Source of the DNA: Cytospora piceicola
Taxonomy: Eukaryota; Ascomycota; Sordariomycetes; Diaporthales; Cytosporaceae
DNA: 64,000 bases
Assembly: GCA_023375675.1 (NCBI GenBank)
Contig: JALQBC010000006.1
Location: 124,001 to 188,000 of the forward strand
Direction of reading: 5' to 3'
Made by a program: the position numbers and the translations under genes. This document shows positions 1 to 10,963 of this stretch, piece by piece; position 1 is the stretch's first letter; each line of letters starts with the position of its first letter. The notes under the pieces were generated by a model, which saw only the letters and a list, made by a program, of their open reading frames with translations, was not told the DNA's origin and ran no database searches.

Positions 1-1207
1 ATCAGCGAAGAAAGATGCAGACAAACACTGGCGACACGAAATTGAAAGGTATTAGAGTAGAACCAAAGTATCACGATAGAGGTGTGGGGGTGGGGAAGGG
101 CGAAGAATAATAACAAGAGAGAAGGTGATGATAGTTGCTGGGCAGAGTAATAGAGATGAGATGATGATACCAAGCCAGACTGACTGACTAAGTACCTACC
201 CAGGTAGGTATCTATGTAATGCTGATGGAGGGACAACTGCCAGGCAGCCTGGCTTGGCTGCCAGACTGCCTAAAGCCCAAAGCTTACGGTAAAGTAGAGG
301 ATTCCGCGACTGTCGCGTCGCCTTAGTGCGATGATCGGCAAGGGTCCTAATTAGTTGGGGGTTGTTAGTGAGTCGTGTCGTGCTCCACTCTATCTTCATC
401 AGTTCTACACTATTCTACACTAACATGAGGACCACCACTGAACGACTGCACACTAAAAACCAGCGCTGGTCTGCTGGTCAAATGGTTGGCGTAGGTGAGA
501 CTATTTCTGTCAGACTACTGACGTTGCTGTGTGGGGTTTCAACAAAAGGCCAAACCGTTTGAGGCCGCCTAAACCCGTGTTTTACCTGCCTGTTACATTG
601 AAAGTAGATACCATCAAGAAGCATCTGTGGATAGGGAGATAGCTAGATACCGAGGTTCCATCAGGTGTATAATCCGGGAATGGCTTCGAGGGATCATACC
701 ATATACAGCACTGCGCATGCATGTGTGTTCATTCGTCACCTAGCATCACCTCGTTTGACTCAGCCTCGCCGCCACGCAAGTCAACCACCCAAGCTAACAG
801 CCGTTGATTACCTGGCCGCCTACGCTTGGCGGCACTTGGCCGACATCAACAATACAAGTTATGATTCCCATTGGCGCAACTCGTTGGCTGGCGCATCACC
901 TGGCGGAAACGAAGCTGTAGTTTGCACACGTCGACTAGGCACTCACTTGACGCCCTCACTCTCTCACTCACTCTGATCATCACACGGATCGGGTATCAGG
1001 GACAAATCAGTTCTTGCATTCTCATAGGAGCCTTATGATCCTGTCAAAATTCCCGATGCCTCGCTCTCCAAACCCTGAAACATTACCGTCATTCCTGCTA
1101 CGCCGACGCTTCAAGTTGAAGGACCCGACAAGTCCGGAGTACCGACCGGGTCGCGCGGAAGAGACCACGCTAAGCGGAACGGTCTCCCGGTTCTGCCCAC
1201 GATAGCT
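1..1207. other. Intergenic, no gene seen
   Basis: No reading frame here has recognisable protein content. It contains a short CCTACCCAGGTAGGTA palindromic tract near 195-212. The right end (about 1000-1207) is probably the 3' untranslated region of ubp6, which is read leftward from 2987. Confidence 0.5.
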
Positions 1208-2987
1208 CTACTCGCGAACCTCGTCCGCAGTAGGCAGTGGGACGGCCTTGTACAGCAGGATGAGGGCGGAGTGAGCCTCTCCACCACCGGCCAGAGTGGC
1301 AATCCTGTCTCCATCGACCTCCATAACACTGTCATCGTTGAACCAGTACCAGTTGCCATCATCCTCACCAAGTTTGCCAGTCTTAGGGTCCTTGGGAGCT
1401 GGCTTCTTCACAAGCGACGTGTAGTGACCGCTGTCGGCGCTGGAACCCTGGTGGGTGACGATGGCTCGAAGCTCGTACAGGCCAGACTGGTTCGCACCCT
1501 CGTCCGCGGCCAAGTCCTGGTTGACCAGTGAGAGGAGCTCCCGCTTGGCGGTACGGAGCGCTGAAGCCTTCTCCTCCTCCCACTCGGCGTCCGTCTTGTA
1601 CGTCTCCATTGCTGTGTCTCCGTCGCCGTCGGTCGCTGGCTTCTTCTCCTCCTTCTTGTCCTTCTTCTCCTCGGCGGGCTGCGCTGCCTCTGCCTTCGCA
1701 GCAGCAATGGTCTTGTTCCTCCTCTTGCGGGCGCGCTCGATGTCCTCCTCGTCCTTTACGACCTCTCGGAGCTTGTCCCGCACCGGGATGAGCTTCTCCT
1801 TGAGGGAGTCTGCACAGAATTCCATTATGTCGAGCTCCTTGGGGAAGGTGACCTTTCGGAGGATTTTGGCCTTCTTCTGAGTGTCTCGTCTCCAGAAGAA
1901 ACGGACGAAATGGACGGTGAGGTAGGCGGGCAGTCTAGAGATCTTGGAGGTCTTTGTGTACGAAGCATCTCTGCCGAGAGCCTCCGATCTCTTCTCGATC
2001 TTCTCCTTGAGGCCGCTCAGGATGCCGTCTCGAAGGTGGTTCGTCTCAGCGTCGATGTGGCAGCTCAGCTTGAGGAAGCTCTCGGTCGACTCGACAGGCT
2101 GCTCGCCAAGCTCCTTGGCCTGAGGCTCATCACACTCGAGTTTCGAATCAAACTGGAGAGACATGTACTTGTCCACCCACGATACGGCCGAGGAACCGTC
2201 CTTGTCCTTGACCTGGAGGCTGTTTCGCACCTGCGAGAGAATGTTCGTCCATGCCTCCTCAGCATCCTGCTGTGCAAAGCCCTCACCAGTCCTGGATCTC
2301 TCTGCGAACTGGGGGTATGCTTGTCTCAGAGCCTGAATGAAAGTGAACGGCGCAAAGCTCTGCTGAGTCTCACCCATAGATTTGTAGAGCTTCTTCAGTT
2401 GTGTTGTGACGTCAAATTGGGACATGCCACCCAGAGCGCCGGTCCCATCCTGGCTATTGTACTCGTACTTGACCAGGGAGTCCTGGAGCTCGGGAATTGC
2501 GCGGAGGGTCTGCAGTGTCGAGTTGAGGTAGCAGGTGTTGCCCAAATTCGTCAAACCGCTGGGGATGGCACCCTCTTGCTGGGCGATCTCGGCATCGGTC
2601 ATATCCTCCACGAACTTGACTTTGTCCTTGGGCCGCAGCAGATCACTACCGCCAGCACTGGGGGTACCAAGCATCATGATCTGTTGGCCAGACTTGAGGC
2701 CCAGCTTCCCCATGTCTGCATCATTCTTCAGCTGGCCACCTTTGACCAGGATCTTCTGTCTGTCGGGCTCGACGCCGGTCAAGCTGTACAAGATCTCCTT
2801 GAACTCCTCGCCGGTGAAAGAAGGCTCGACCTCGACATCGTATTTCTTGCCTTGATGCTTAATGACAACTGTGAATGAAGCCGTTAGCTTCCAACCTAGT
2901 CTCGGAGAGTTGGGGCGACATGAGGGTCCGTTGTTCTGTTCGGGGATCGTGGCGGGGCTCCAAATACTCACCATTGACTGCCGCCAT
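1208..2987 (-). CDS. ubp6: Ubp6/USP14-type proteasome-associated deubiquitinase
   Basis: Ubiquitin C-terminal hydrolase of the Ubp6/USP14 family. The family docks on the 19S proteasome particle through an N-terminal ubiquitin-like domain and removes ubiquitin from substrates. Two exons are seen, 2987-2972 and 2868-1208. The intron has a GTGAGT donor, a GCTAAC branch site and a CACAG acceptor. Joining gives MAAVN then VVIKHQGKKYDV, 558 aa in all. The ubiquitin-like domain spans about residues 6-76. The Cys box GLTNLGNTCYLNS places the catalytic Cys at 118, the same number as in yeast Ubp6. The His box DSGHYTSL (His about 487) is followed by WYWFNDDSV. A Lys/Glu-rich insert lies before the His box. 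An ATG exists within the intron sequence, but using it would add 30 residues of non-family sequence, so the spliced start is preferred. Length and motif order fit the family. The gene diverges from arpc4. Confidence 0.96.
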
Positions 2988-3473
2988 GGTGATGGTCTTA
3001 GTGGGGGGTAATCTTGTGCTTAAGAATGGGATGTCATGCACGGGAGGGTGTGGAAGTGATGATTAAAGAAACCTGAATGAAAGGTATCACAGGAAGTCTC
3101 TTCAGGTGTTTTGGTTTTATTGTTTGCCGCAAGTACGACGACGTCCCAAGTAATTAAGAGGCGAGCGGCGAAAACAAATGGACAGCCGCCAGGCACCTTC
3201 CTGTCATCGTAATCCGTGAATGGCGGGGCCTGGCTGGCGGCAGGCAGGCAGACTACAGCGCTAACAGGGTACAAGGGTACAAAGGGTACTGCAGTCATGG
3301 TACCTGGGCCCTTCGAAAGCTCCGTGGCTGACCCCCTGTTCCGCCCCGCCTGTATCCACTCCTCCCATTGACGTCGGCCTCAGGAGCTGTGCCCCCTTGG
3401 AGACACCTACTTCAACTTCAACACGTGAGGACGACATCTTGGAAGCACTTGGCAGAGTTCCCACAACTTCAAG
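2988..3473. promoter_or_regulatory. Shared divergent promoter region of ubp6 and arpc4
   Basis: Only 486 bp separate the two start codons of ubp6 (minus) and arpc4 (plus), so both promoters and 5' untranslated regions must lie here or overlap. No clear TATA box or named operator was recognised. That this is a promoter is inferred from gene orientation. Confidence 0.5.
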
Positions 3474-4223
3474 ATGGTACGGTCACCCCCAAACCTCTAG
3501 ATGCAAAGCTGACAATGCCTCCCAGTCTCAATCCCTCCGACCATACCTTCAGGCCGTCCGCAGCAGCCTGACGGCCGCCCTCTGCCTTTCCAACTTCGCC
3601 TCCCAGACCGCCGAGCGACACAATGTGCCCGAGGTCGAGGCCCGGACGTCACCCGAGGTCCTCCTGACTCCCCTGACCATCGCACGAAACGAGAACGAGC
3701 GTGTGCTCATCGAGCCCAGCATCAATAGTGTGCGGATCAGCATCAAGATCAAGCAGGCAGACGAGATCGAGCATATCCTGGTACACAAATTCACGCGGTT
3801 CTTGGAGCAGAGGGCTGAATCCTTCTTCATTCTGCGGAGGAAGCCTATCAAGGTATGTGATGCAAATGGCCGTTATGCCGTCTTTATGGCTTTGGGCGAC
3901 TGAGCTGCTGTGCTACTCCCGTTCAACAGTCTAGCCGCCAACCGCCAACCCCCCACCCCCAAAGCTGTGCGAGGCTAACTGTCATGTGAAGGGATATGAT
4001 ATCTCATTTTTGATCACAAATTTCCACACGGAGGAGATGTTGAAGCACAAACTGGTGGACTTCATCATTCAGTTCATGGAGGAGGTCGACAAGGAGATTT
4101 CGGAGATGAAGCTCTTCGTAAGTAACATAGTATTCCCGGCTGCGAGAACGTATCACTGACCGTCCACAGTTGAACGCAAGAGCTCGATTCGTGGCCGAAT
4201 CTTTCTTGACCCCTTTTGACTAA
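3474..4223 (+). CDS. arc19: Arp2/3 complex subunit 4 (p20, ARPC4/Arc19)
   Basis: Core subunit of the Arp2/3 actin-nucleating complex, which makes branched actin at endocytic patches and hyphal tips. Four coding exons fit: 3474-3476, 3526-3852, 3992-4117 and 4170-4223, for 169 aa, the usual ARPC4 length. The first coding exon is only the ATG. It is followed by a 49 bp intron (GTACGG donor, GCTGAC branch, CCCAG acceptor) leading into [15 protein letters not shown]. Other recognised blocks are [64 protein letters not shown] and [17 protein letters not shown]. All exon joins keep frame and match the near-invariant family sequence. The gene diverges from ubp6. Confidence 0.95.
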
Positions 4224-6532
4224 GTTCTACTACTTCTTGACATTCTCAGGACCACAGAGGTGCTGTGGCGGTGTCTGGCGTTCGGGGGACATATTTCAGC
4301 AGCCTAGGCTCTTTGCTTTGACTCGACCCCTGACATGGTACCTTAGGTGTATAAATCGCGATCAAGGGGGCATTTTGAGAGAGCACGAGAAGCCACCCAG
4401 CCACCTTCCATCCCCGAACCTTGGCAGACACGCAGGGGGGCCCGAGACGAAGCAATGAGGCCTCTAGAGCCGTTCTGTACATATCGGTCATGCGGGTTAC
4501 ATTGGTGGAGTAAAAATGACAATTAGAAAGACATAACCACTGCGTCTCACGTGAAATTGTATGAGATAACGGATACGAACTGTGAAGACCGAGTAGCGTT
4601 CAAGGCCACAGCTTTTGGAACTAAGTGTCGGCATGGCACCCTCGCACTCGAACAGCGAGGGGCTAGCGTTTCTGCTCGCCGTTCACAGTACGGTTGTTGG
4701 TACATTAGAGCACTCTTGCCCCCTAAAAGGATCGTCTTTCACCATTCAATCTTGCGAAACGGTGAGGGCTACTAATACAGGCTTTGCCACGACAGCCCCA
4801 ATGCTGAAGTTAATCCTGCCAGACTCTTGAAGGACAGGAAAGCTATGAATATATGCTTGACTATATCTGGGAGACAAGATGTGCATTGCAAATACCTAGT
4901 CAGCCTTTAAATTCATGTCGACATGATATGTCTGGCCCAATACCCAATGCTTATGGTTCGTAATTGTAGAGTTCCACTCCAGCAAGATAATTCATCTTTC
5001 CTTAGTGAATAGTGGAGGTGTTTCCTCAAACAATGCTGTCCTTACTCTTCACTGAGTCCTCAAAATTGATGTGCCTGAGCATGAGGGAAAACAACCTGGC
5101 CGCCTGTCCTTTCTGTTTGACCAGCTGAGCTTGATCATCCCAGCATTAGGTTGCCCCCACCAGGACAGTAATTTTGATATATTGTATCATACCTTTCCTG
5201 AAGCATTCACAAGGTCCAAGCGTTCCCCTAGGCCGTCTTATCAGTCGTCGACAGATGCAAGCTACTGGTCTTCAAGTAGTAACTAAACGTCGCCAAACCG
5301 TTGAACTGTACCCTCTAGGTCGACCAAGTTACCTAGAGCACATCAAATTCCATTTGGGCATCCTAGACCCAGACTATACAAGTGTCGGAAATACTTAACA
5401 AGTACCTCCGCTACAGATTCACTTTCGAGTGTTGGTTGTAGTGTCAGACTGAGTACTCAAACATCGACAACTCCCACAACCAATTCCACAACCACTTCTC
5501 ACCCCACCAATGTCGACAACCTCTACGATCACGTCTCTTCTTCAACACACTCCTGTTCAGCCCTTCAGCTTGTGCTGTGTCTAGTACCATACTCTGAATC
5601 CAGGATTCGTCTTCTTTTGCTGCATAGCCCCTATACGGAGCATCCTTCTGTATTTTGAGGATCGTTGCAAACACATTACACCTTCTCTTCTCGTCCTTCA
5701 ACTTGTTTCTCGACCTTGCCGTCCATTGTTACTCTCACCTTTCAACGCGTCGCCGTTGCAAATGTAGGCATCTCTGGCCCTACCCTTACCTCCAGTCCCT
5801 CTTGCTAAACACATCCTGCTGCAGTTGCCATTCGAACCTGGATATTAAGCACAGCCGGCTGCATTACAGCAGTGGTTGACACCGTCGTCCCCGACAAGTT
5901 TCCTCCGTCGCTGTGTTCTCCAGCTTGGTAAGTTCCTCAGTTTTCCAGCAAGTACTCAATGGGAAACGCCCATGCGTTCCCTTCTGCCTTTGCTTTCCCT
6001 TGCTGCTTTCCCATTCCAACCCTCACCCAGCCGATCTAAGTTGGCGGCCTTGCCCTCACCTGAACTCAGCTTGCGACTTCATCCCATCTTTACAGGCAAA
6101 CCACAAGGGCCGTCGGTACCTCTTCCGATCGCAATGATTGCCCGTTACCAACCTTCTTCCCTCCTCGCCTTCGCTCTTTAGTTTCTTAGCCCTTTCCACA
6201 CTTGGGTCTGGGCTTTTTCCCCGGCGACTCTTTCGACGTTCTCCCTTTGACGCACGGTCGCAGTGCCTGCAGACCATCATAGCCTACCTAGGTACCTATC
6301 AATCCACCATTAGCACAAAACCTCGCGTTTTGCGAACGCGTGCGAACGCGTGGAGGTGATCCAAGTAGGACCATCCAAGCCGCAGAACTAGAGACCGTTC
6401 GCGGAAGGAAACGGCCTCACCAGACCTCTCGTCCTATCCTACCACTTTCTTCATTTGCTGCTTCTCGTCGACAGTCGTATCGTGCTAACAACGTTTCGTC
6501 TTGTAGAACTAGCTCCACCGATCGAAGACAAG
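4224..6532. other. Intergenic and probable long 5' leader of the RRM gene
   Basis: No supported gene. From about 5450 onward the plus strand is pyrimidine-rich, as in many fungal 5' leaders. A GTAAGT donor at 5928 and a GCTAAC branch with a TTGTAG acceptor ending at 6506 could bound a 579 bp intron in the 5' untranslated region, 26 bp before the start codon of the downstream gene. That intron is inference. The acceptor side is the better supported end. Confidence 0.4.
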
Positions 6533-7881
6533 ATGGCTCCCTCGCCCGCTGGCATCAAGACCCAGACCAACGTCCACAAGATGCCGGCCAATATGAATCG
6601 CACCTACTCCACCGGTCGCAAGGTGCGAACCTCGCTCCCGACAGTGAATGAGGCGTCTATCGATTCAGTTGACGGAGGCGCTCCTCTTGTTCCACGTACT
6701 AACAAAGAGCCGTTCGCTGCGCTTCGCTCGCAGACCCAGAGTGCCCAGATCTCCCCTGCCACGACCGCTTCTGGCGGTCGCGAGGCACACCGGCCCTCCC
6801 GTCAGCTAAGCGAGCCCACCGACCTGAAGAGTCACATCGAGCGCAACCAGGATGAGATGAATCTGATGGAGAAGCTGGCTCGAGCCACGTTTGCGAATTC
6901 CCCGAACCTGAACCCCACCACTGGAGATTTCAGGCCCGCTGCTGCCGATGAGGCTCCTTCCATGTTTGGAGACAACACTCAGACCGTTGTCAACCAGAAC
7001 CAGAAGGGCATTCCTGTCGTTGTGTCTGCGACTGGTATTGCTAACGGATCGAGCACCTTCCAGCCCCAGAACGGCGGTGCGTTCAACGCACCTGCCAATG
7101 GCACATCTACTGGATATAATACTTTCCAGCCCCAGACTGCCGGCTTCGCCAGCATGTCAGCTGCTCTTCGGGCCCAGAACTACATGTCTTCCCCGGCCAA
7201 GCTTGGAAACAACGGTATGAATGGCTCCGACGCGATCAACTGTGGTGGCCCAGTTGGCAACGTCATCCAACAGCATGTTGATAGCGTCACCGGCAACGGT
7301 GGAATGGCTTTCGGTCATCCCAACTCCAATCTCAACAGCCTTCGTCAGCAGTACCAGAACGCGAAGACATCTGACGGAATTCCTAGCGGCAGCGTCTTGC
7401 AGCAGCCCCTCAACAGCAGCACCAACGGACAGAATGCAGTTACTCTCAGCACTTACAACGGTAATGATGTTCAGCAGCCCTCTGTTCAGCAGCCCTCTGT
7501 TCAGCAGCCCTCTGTTCAGCAGTGTGTTCAGCAGCCTGCCAATAGCATGAACGCGTCGAATGGAATGACCTTTGGTATGCCCAACGTCAGCGGTATTCAG
7601 CAGACAGGCAACTGTGTCAATGGTATGCCCATGTCCAACGGCCCAGTCCAGAACAGCAGCTACAACGGAATGAATACTGCGGTCGGTATGAGCGCCAGCA
7701 CTCAAGCGCAGTTGCAGCTGTCCATCGACACGCTCCAGGCTCACCTTTCCGGCATGAAGTTGAACCGGTACCCTCAGGCTGACTCCGGCATGAAGCCTAC
7801 CTTCCCACAGGCTGCCGTTGCCCAGTCCCAGTCCACCTACCAGCCCGCCCCAATTCAGCCTCAGGATGGCATGGCCATCAT

Positions 7882-7946
<65 letters not shown>

Positions 7947-9836
7947 GCATGAACACTCCAATGCGCAGTGGAGTTGCGAATCCGTTTGGCCAATACACTC
8001 CTACATCGTCCACTGTGTTCAGCCAAGGATACAGCGACTTCACTCCATCTCAGTACCTGGGATCTCCCGTGAACGGAAGGAAGTTTGGGCACACTGAGCC
8101 GCCCAGCTTCGCTCCGCGCAGCAACGGAACAGCCACTAACCAGCCTCCGCCTCGATTTGATCTGCAGACTCCTGTGCCCATCCAACAGCAGGTCTACAAC
8201 AGTGTGACCTCGCCTTCCTCCGCCGGTGGCGATCCCTTCTCGCCTGGCGGTCCTGGCCCTGTTGTTGACCCTTTCAACGGACCTGCTCTGTCTCGCGTCA
8301 TCCAGCCTATCCAGCCTATCGAGGCGCCCCAGCCCCAGAATGCTCTCGTTCTTCACAACGACCCTGTGCCCGATCACATTCGCAACATGCGGTCGAAGCA
8401 GTTGAACGAGCTGACTGATGGCCCCACCAGACGCCCCGGCCTGGGGGTCGCCCTGTCCACTGAGAACTTCCCATTTGTTGACAGCGCTCGCAATGCCCAG
8501 CCCACCAACAGCTATGGTGTTGTCAAGCTCAAGAACGTGAGTCTTTTCCGCTCCCATGCAGAAAAACAAGAAACCGGACCCCCAATCCCAATACCCAATG
8601 ACAAGGCCTAACAGCTATCATAGATCCCATTCAGCACGAGGCGCTCAGAGATCATCGCTTTCCTTGGTCGCAACTCTAAGGTTCTAAATGATAGCCAGGA
8701 ACCCGTCCACATCATTATGGAACGCGTTACTAGCAAGACTAATGATGCGTACGTCGAGTTTATGAGCATGCAGGCCGCTGTTACTGCGGTCGAGAAGCAT
8801 CAGAAGACCGTGTCGGGCGGCCGCCTCAGCCGTCTCGGGGACCGCCCAATCGATGTGGAGCTTTCCAGCCAGTCGGCTCTCATGCAGGATCTCTTCCCCC
8901 TTGCCAAAGGTGTCCGCTGGGAGGGCTCTGTCCCGGTCATCCTCCAGGATCACCCTACCGAGCCATGGAACTGCTTCAAGGGATTCGTTACCGAGGAGGA
9001 GGTGAGCATAAGTCCTTTCCAGCTTTTGATAGGCCTCTAACTGACTCGATATTAGATGTCGATGCTTGTGAAGCATGTCGAGATTCCGCAGCGCGTAAGT
9101 TATATCCCCTGTTTCGGTGGAGATTTCGTTTGCTGACCGCGTCGCTCTGCAGTCTCCCTTCTCTCGCGATTGCCCCCAGCGTCCCTTCGAGTGCATGATC
9201 TCGACTCTTCGAAAGTTCCCTTGGTACAAGGCTGAGAGCATCACCATCAAGCAGCGCCACTCCATCTACAATGCCTGCATCAAGCTCCTTCGTCTCCTCC
9301 AGCAGGCCATCAAGGAGAAGAAGAACGATGGTCACCTGACGGAGCAGCTGCTTAGGCGCCTGTGGACCTCTGCTATGCTCTGTCATGGTTTCACCGTGAC
9401 CATGAAGGACAACATCGCCTTTCAGGTTGGCCTCCCTGATGATCGCCTGCGCGAGTTCAACATGCCTCGCTTCGCCAACATGTGGGTGCACTCGTACACT
9501 CTGGCTCCAAAGCCCGGCACCCCCCTTGATGTTCTCGAGGTAAGTCTCCACCGACCCCCCCTCAACACGGGCCAAGCTTTGACTGACTGTTTCCCACCGC
9601 AGTGGTACATCGCCCTCATCCGCGAGGAGACCCATCGCACTGTCGGCCTTCAGCTGCCCAACATCCAGGCCCAGATCCACAAGGAGGGCACGCTGACCGA
9701 CCTGTACTGGGGCTTCTACTACAAGGAGTTGAACCTGCCCCACGGTCCTGAGTTCGACAACATCACCCTTGCGCAGATGGCCGACCGGGAGTTTGGCTGC
9801 ATCACCAACATCCTCGCGCGTGCCCTGTCAGCCTAG
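6533..9836 (+). CDS. RRM-domain protein with polyglutamine-rich N-terminal half
   Basis: Probable RNA-binding protein of filamentous fungi. I do not recognise a named orthologue. Five coding exons fit: 6533-8536, 8624-9001, 9056-9094, 9153-9539 and 9603-9836, for 1013 aa. All joins are in frame, with clear donors and branch sites; exon 3 is only 13 codons. Residues 1-660 are low-complexity, rich in Asn, Gln, Ser, Pro and Gly. They include a 15 bp tandem repeat giving VQQPS near residue 315 and a glutamine run of about 23 residues near 450. An RRM-like fold begins at about residue 660 (YGVVKLKN then IPFSTRRSEIIAFLG) with an RNP1-like DAYVEFMS. A conserved, mostly alpha-helical C-terminal region follows (RPFECMISTLRKFPWYK, LRRLWTSAMLCHGFTVT, REETHRTVGLQLPNIQ). 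The start at 6533 is chosen because a probable 5' UTR splice acceptor ends at 6506; an upstream in-frame ATG at 6455 would lie inside that intron. A role in mRNA regulation or RNP granules is inference. Confidence 0.85.
7469..7537 (+). repeat. 15-bp coding tandem repeat (VQQPS units)
   Basis: Three exact copies of GTTCAGCAGCCCTCT are followed by two degenerate copies, all in frame inside the RRM gene. They add short Gln/Pro-rich units. Confidence 0.9.
7882..7945 (+). repeat. CAG trinucleotide microsatellite coding for polyglutamine
   Basis: An almost pure run of about 21 CAG codons inside the RRM protein gene. Such tracts are expected to vary in length between strains. Confidence 0.95.
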
Positions 9837-10963
9837 AGTGTTCCCCACACACGATGGCAGCCTGAGAACTGTATTAGAGACTCGTCGGCTGCTATCCAGG
9901 TCGGAACGTTCTGGCCACGTCCAGGACCTTGTTGGTTTCCTTCTGGGTTGAAACACTGGTTATTATTTCGCCCATTGCACGCTTTTGCTCACTTTGAACA
10001 CGGCGGCTAACATAGGGCAAAGCTTCGGCAAGGATTTTTCGACTCGTCTTATGATCAGGAACCGGGAGGCTGACCCCGGATCAATTTGATAGGCAAGAAG
10101 GCTTTCTTGTCCAGAGTTGTTGGTTTCTTTGCTGGTTGATATTTCCCGCTACGGAAAGGCGTTATTGGACGGTTGTTCTCCCACGATTTGTGGTAATGAT
10201 TTGTGTTGACGATGATGGTGGGACTCAGGAACGAGATCGATGATGACCGCCTCGCCTTCAGGATGAGTGCTCCGTCTTCTCACCTGTCTCCATGACTGGG
10301 TGATAAATTTCGGCATGCGCCATGAAGTTGACGATGCTGGACGACATGACGGGTTCATAGATACATTGCTACGATAGACCGAGATGGGAAGGAGTTTATT
10401 CTTATGAATTTGTGATGCTCTGTGATGACATTCGCGGATCGTGATATTTGTTTGGCCCCATCGGGCCCGGATGAAAGATAGGCACGTGCTGTGTACTCGA
10501 CCACCAGCTTTTAATTCATGGACACAGAGTGAACAACAAATTTGAAATTCCAAAGGAGGATACCGCAGGGTAGGTATTCCATAGAAGGTTTCAAGGAACG
10601 TGTGTGTATTGAATTGTAACGGGCCGTTGGGTCTGGTGTAAGACATCAACTGTAGTGGATTGATTGTATTGTATATGTGAAGTGTAGATGAGTGCGAGTC
10701 GAGCTTATCGAGGTGTGATAAGATAACTGATAACTGCTGAGCTAATTGTGGCTCGACCAAAATTTAATGCTTATCGGGAGTTTGATATCCGTCATTGATC
10801 GAGAGGAGCCAAAGTTCTTTCCACCAAGCTACCAACTCGCGTTCAAGGCAACAACATCCACTTGTACGATTTCTAGTCGGGAACGACATGTGTACCAGGG
10901 TTCCATAATTTAAGTCTCGCTGCCGCAGGTCGATATTCGCAGATTTAACAGCCCCAAGCGGCT
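9837..10963. other. Intergenic, 3' region of the RRM gene and upstream region of the carrier gene
   Basis: No supported gene. A 203-codon open frame on the minus strand (10149-10760) has no recognisable domain and lies where the 3' untranslated region of the RRM gene and the promoter of the next gene are expected. Confidence 0.5.

Noticed and set aside
1910..2878. 322-codon plus-strand open frame
   Set aside because: Antisense to ubp6; no domain recognised and composition typical of a reverse reading.
7157..8569. 470-codon minus-strand open frame with a polyleucine run
   Set aside because: It is the antisense shadow of the RRM gene; the leucine run is the CAG repeat read backwards, and the plus-strand gene has the splice structure and conserved domain.
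10149..10760. 203-codon minus-strand frame between the RRM and carrier genes
   Set aside because: No conserved motif, no intron pattern, and ordinary codon use is lacking; it overlaps expected untranslated and promoter sequence.
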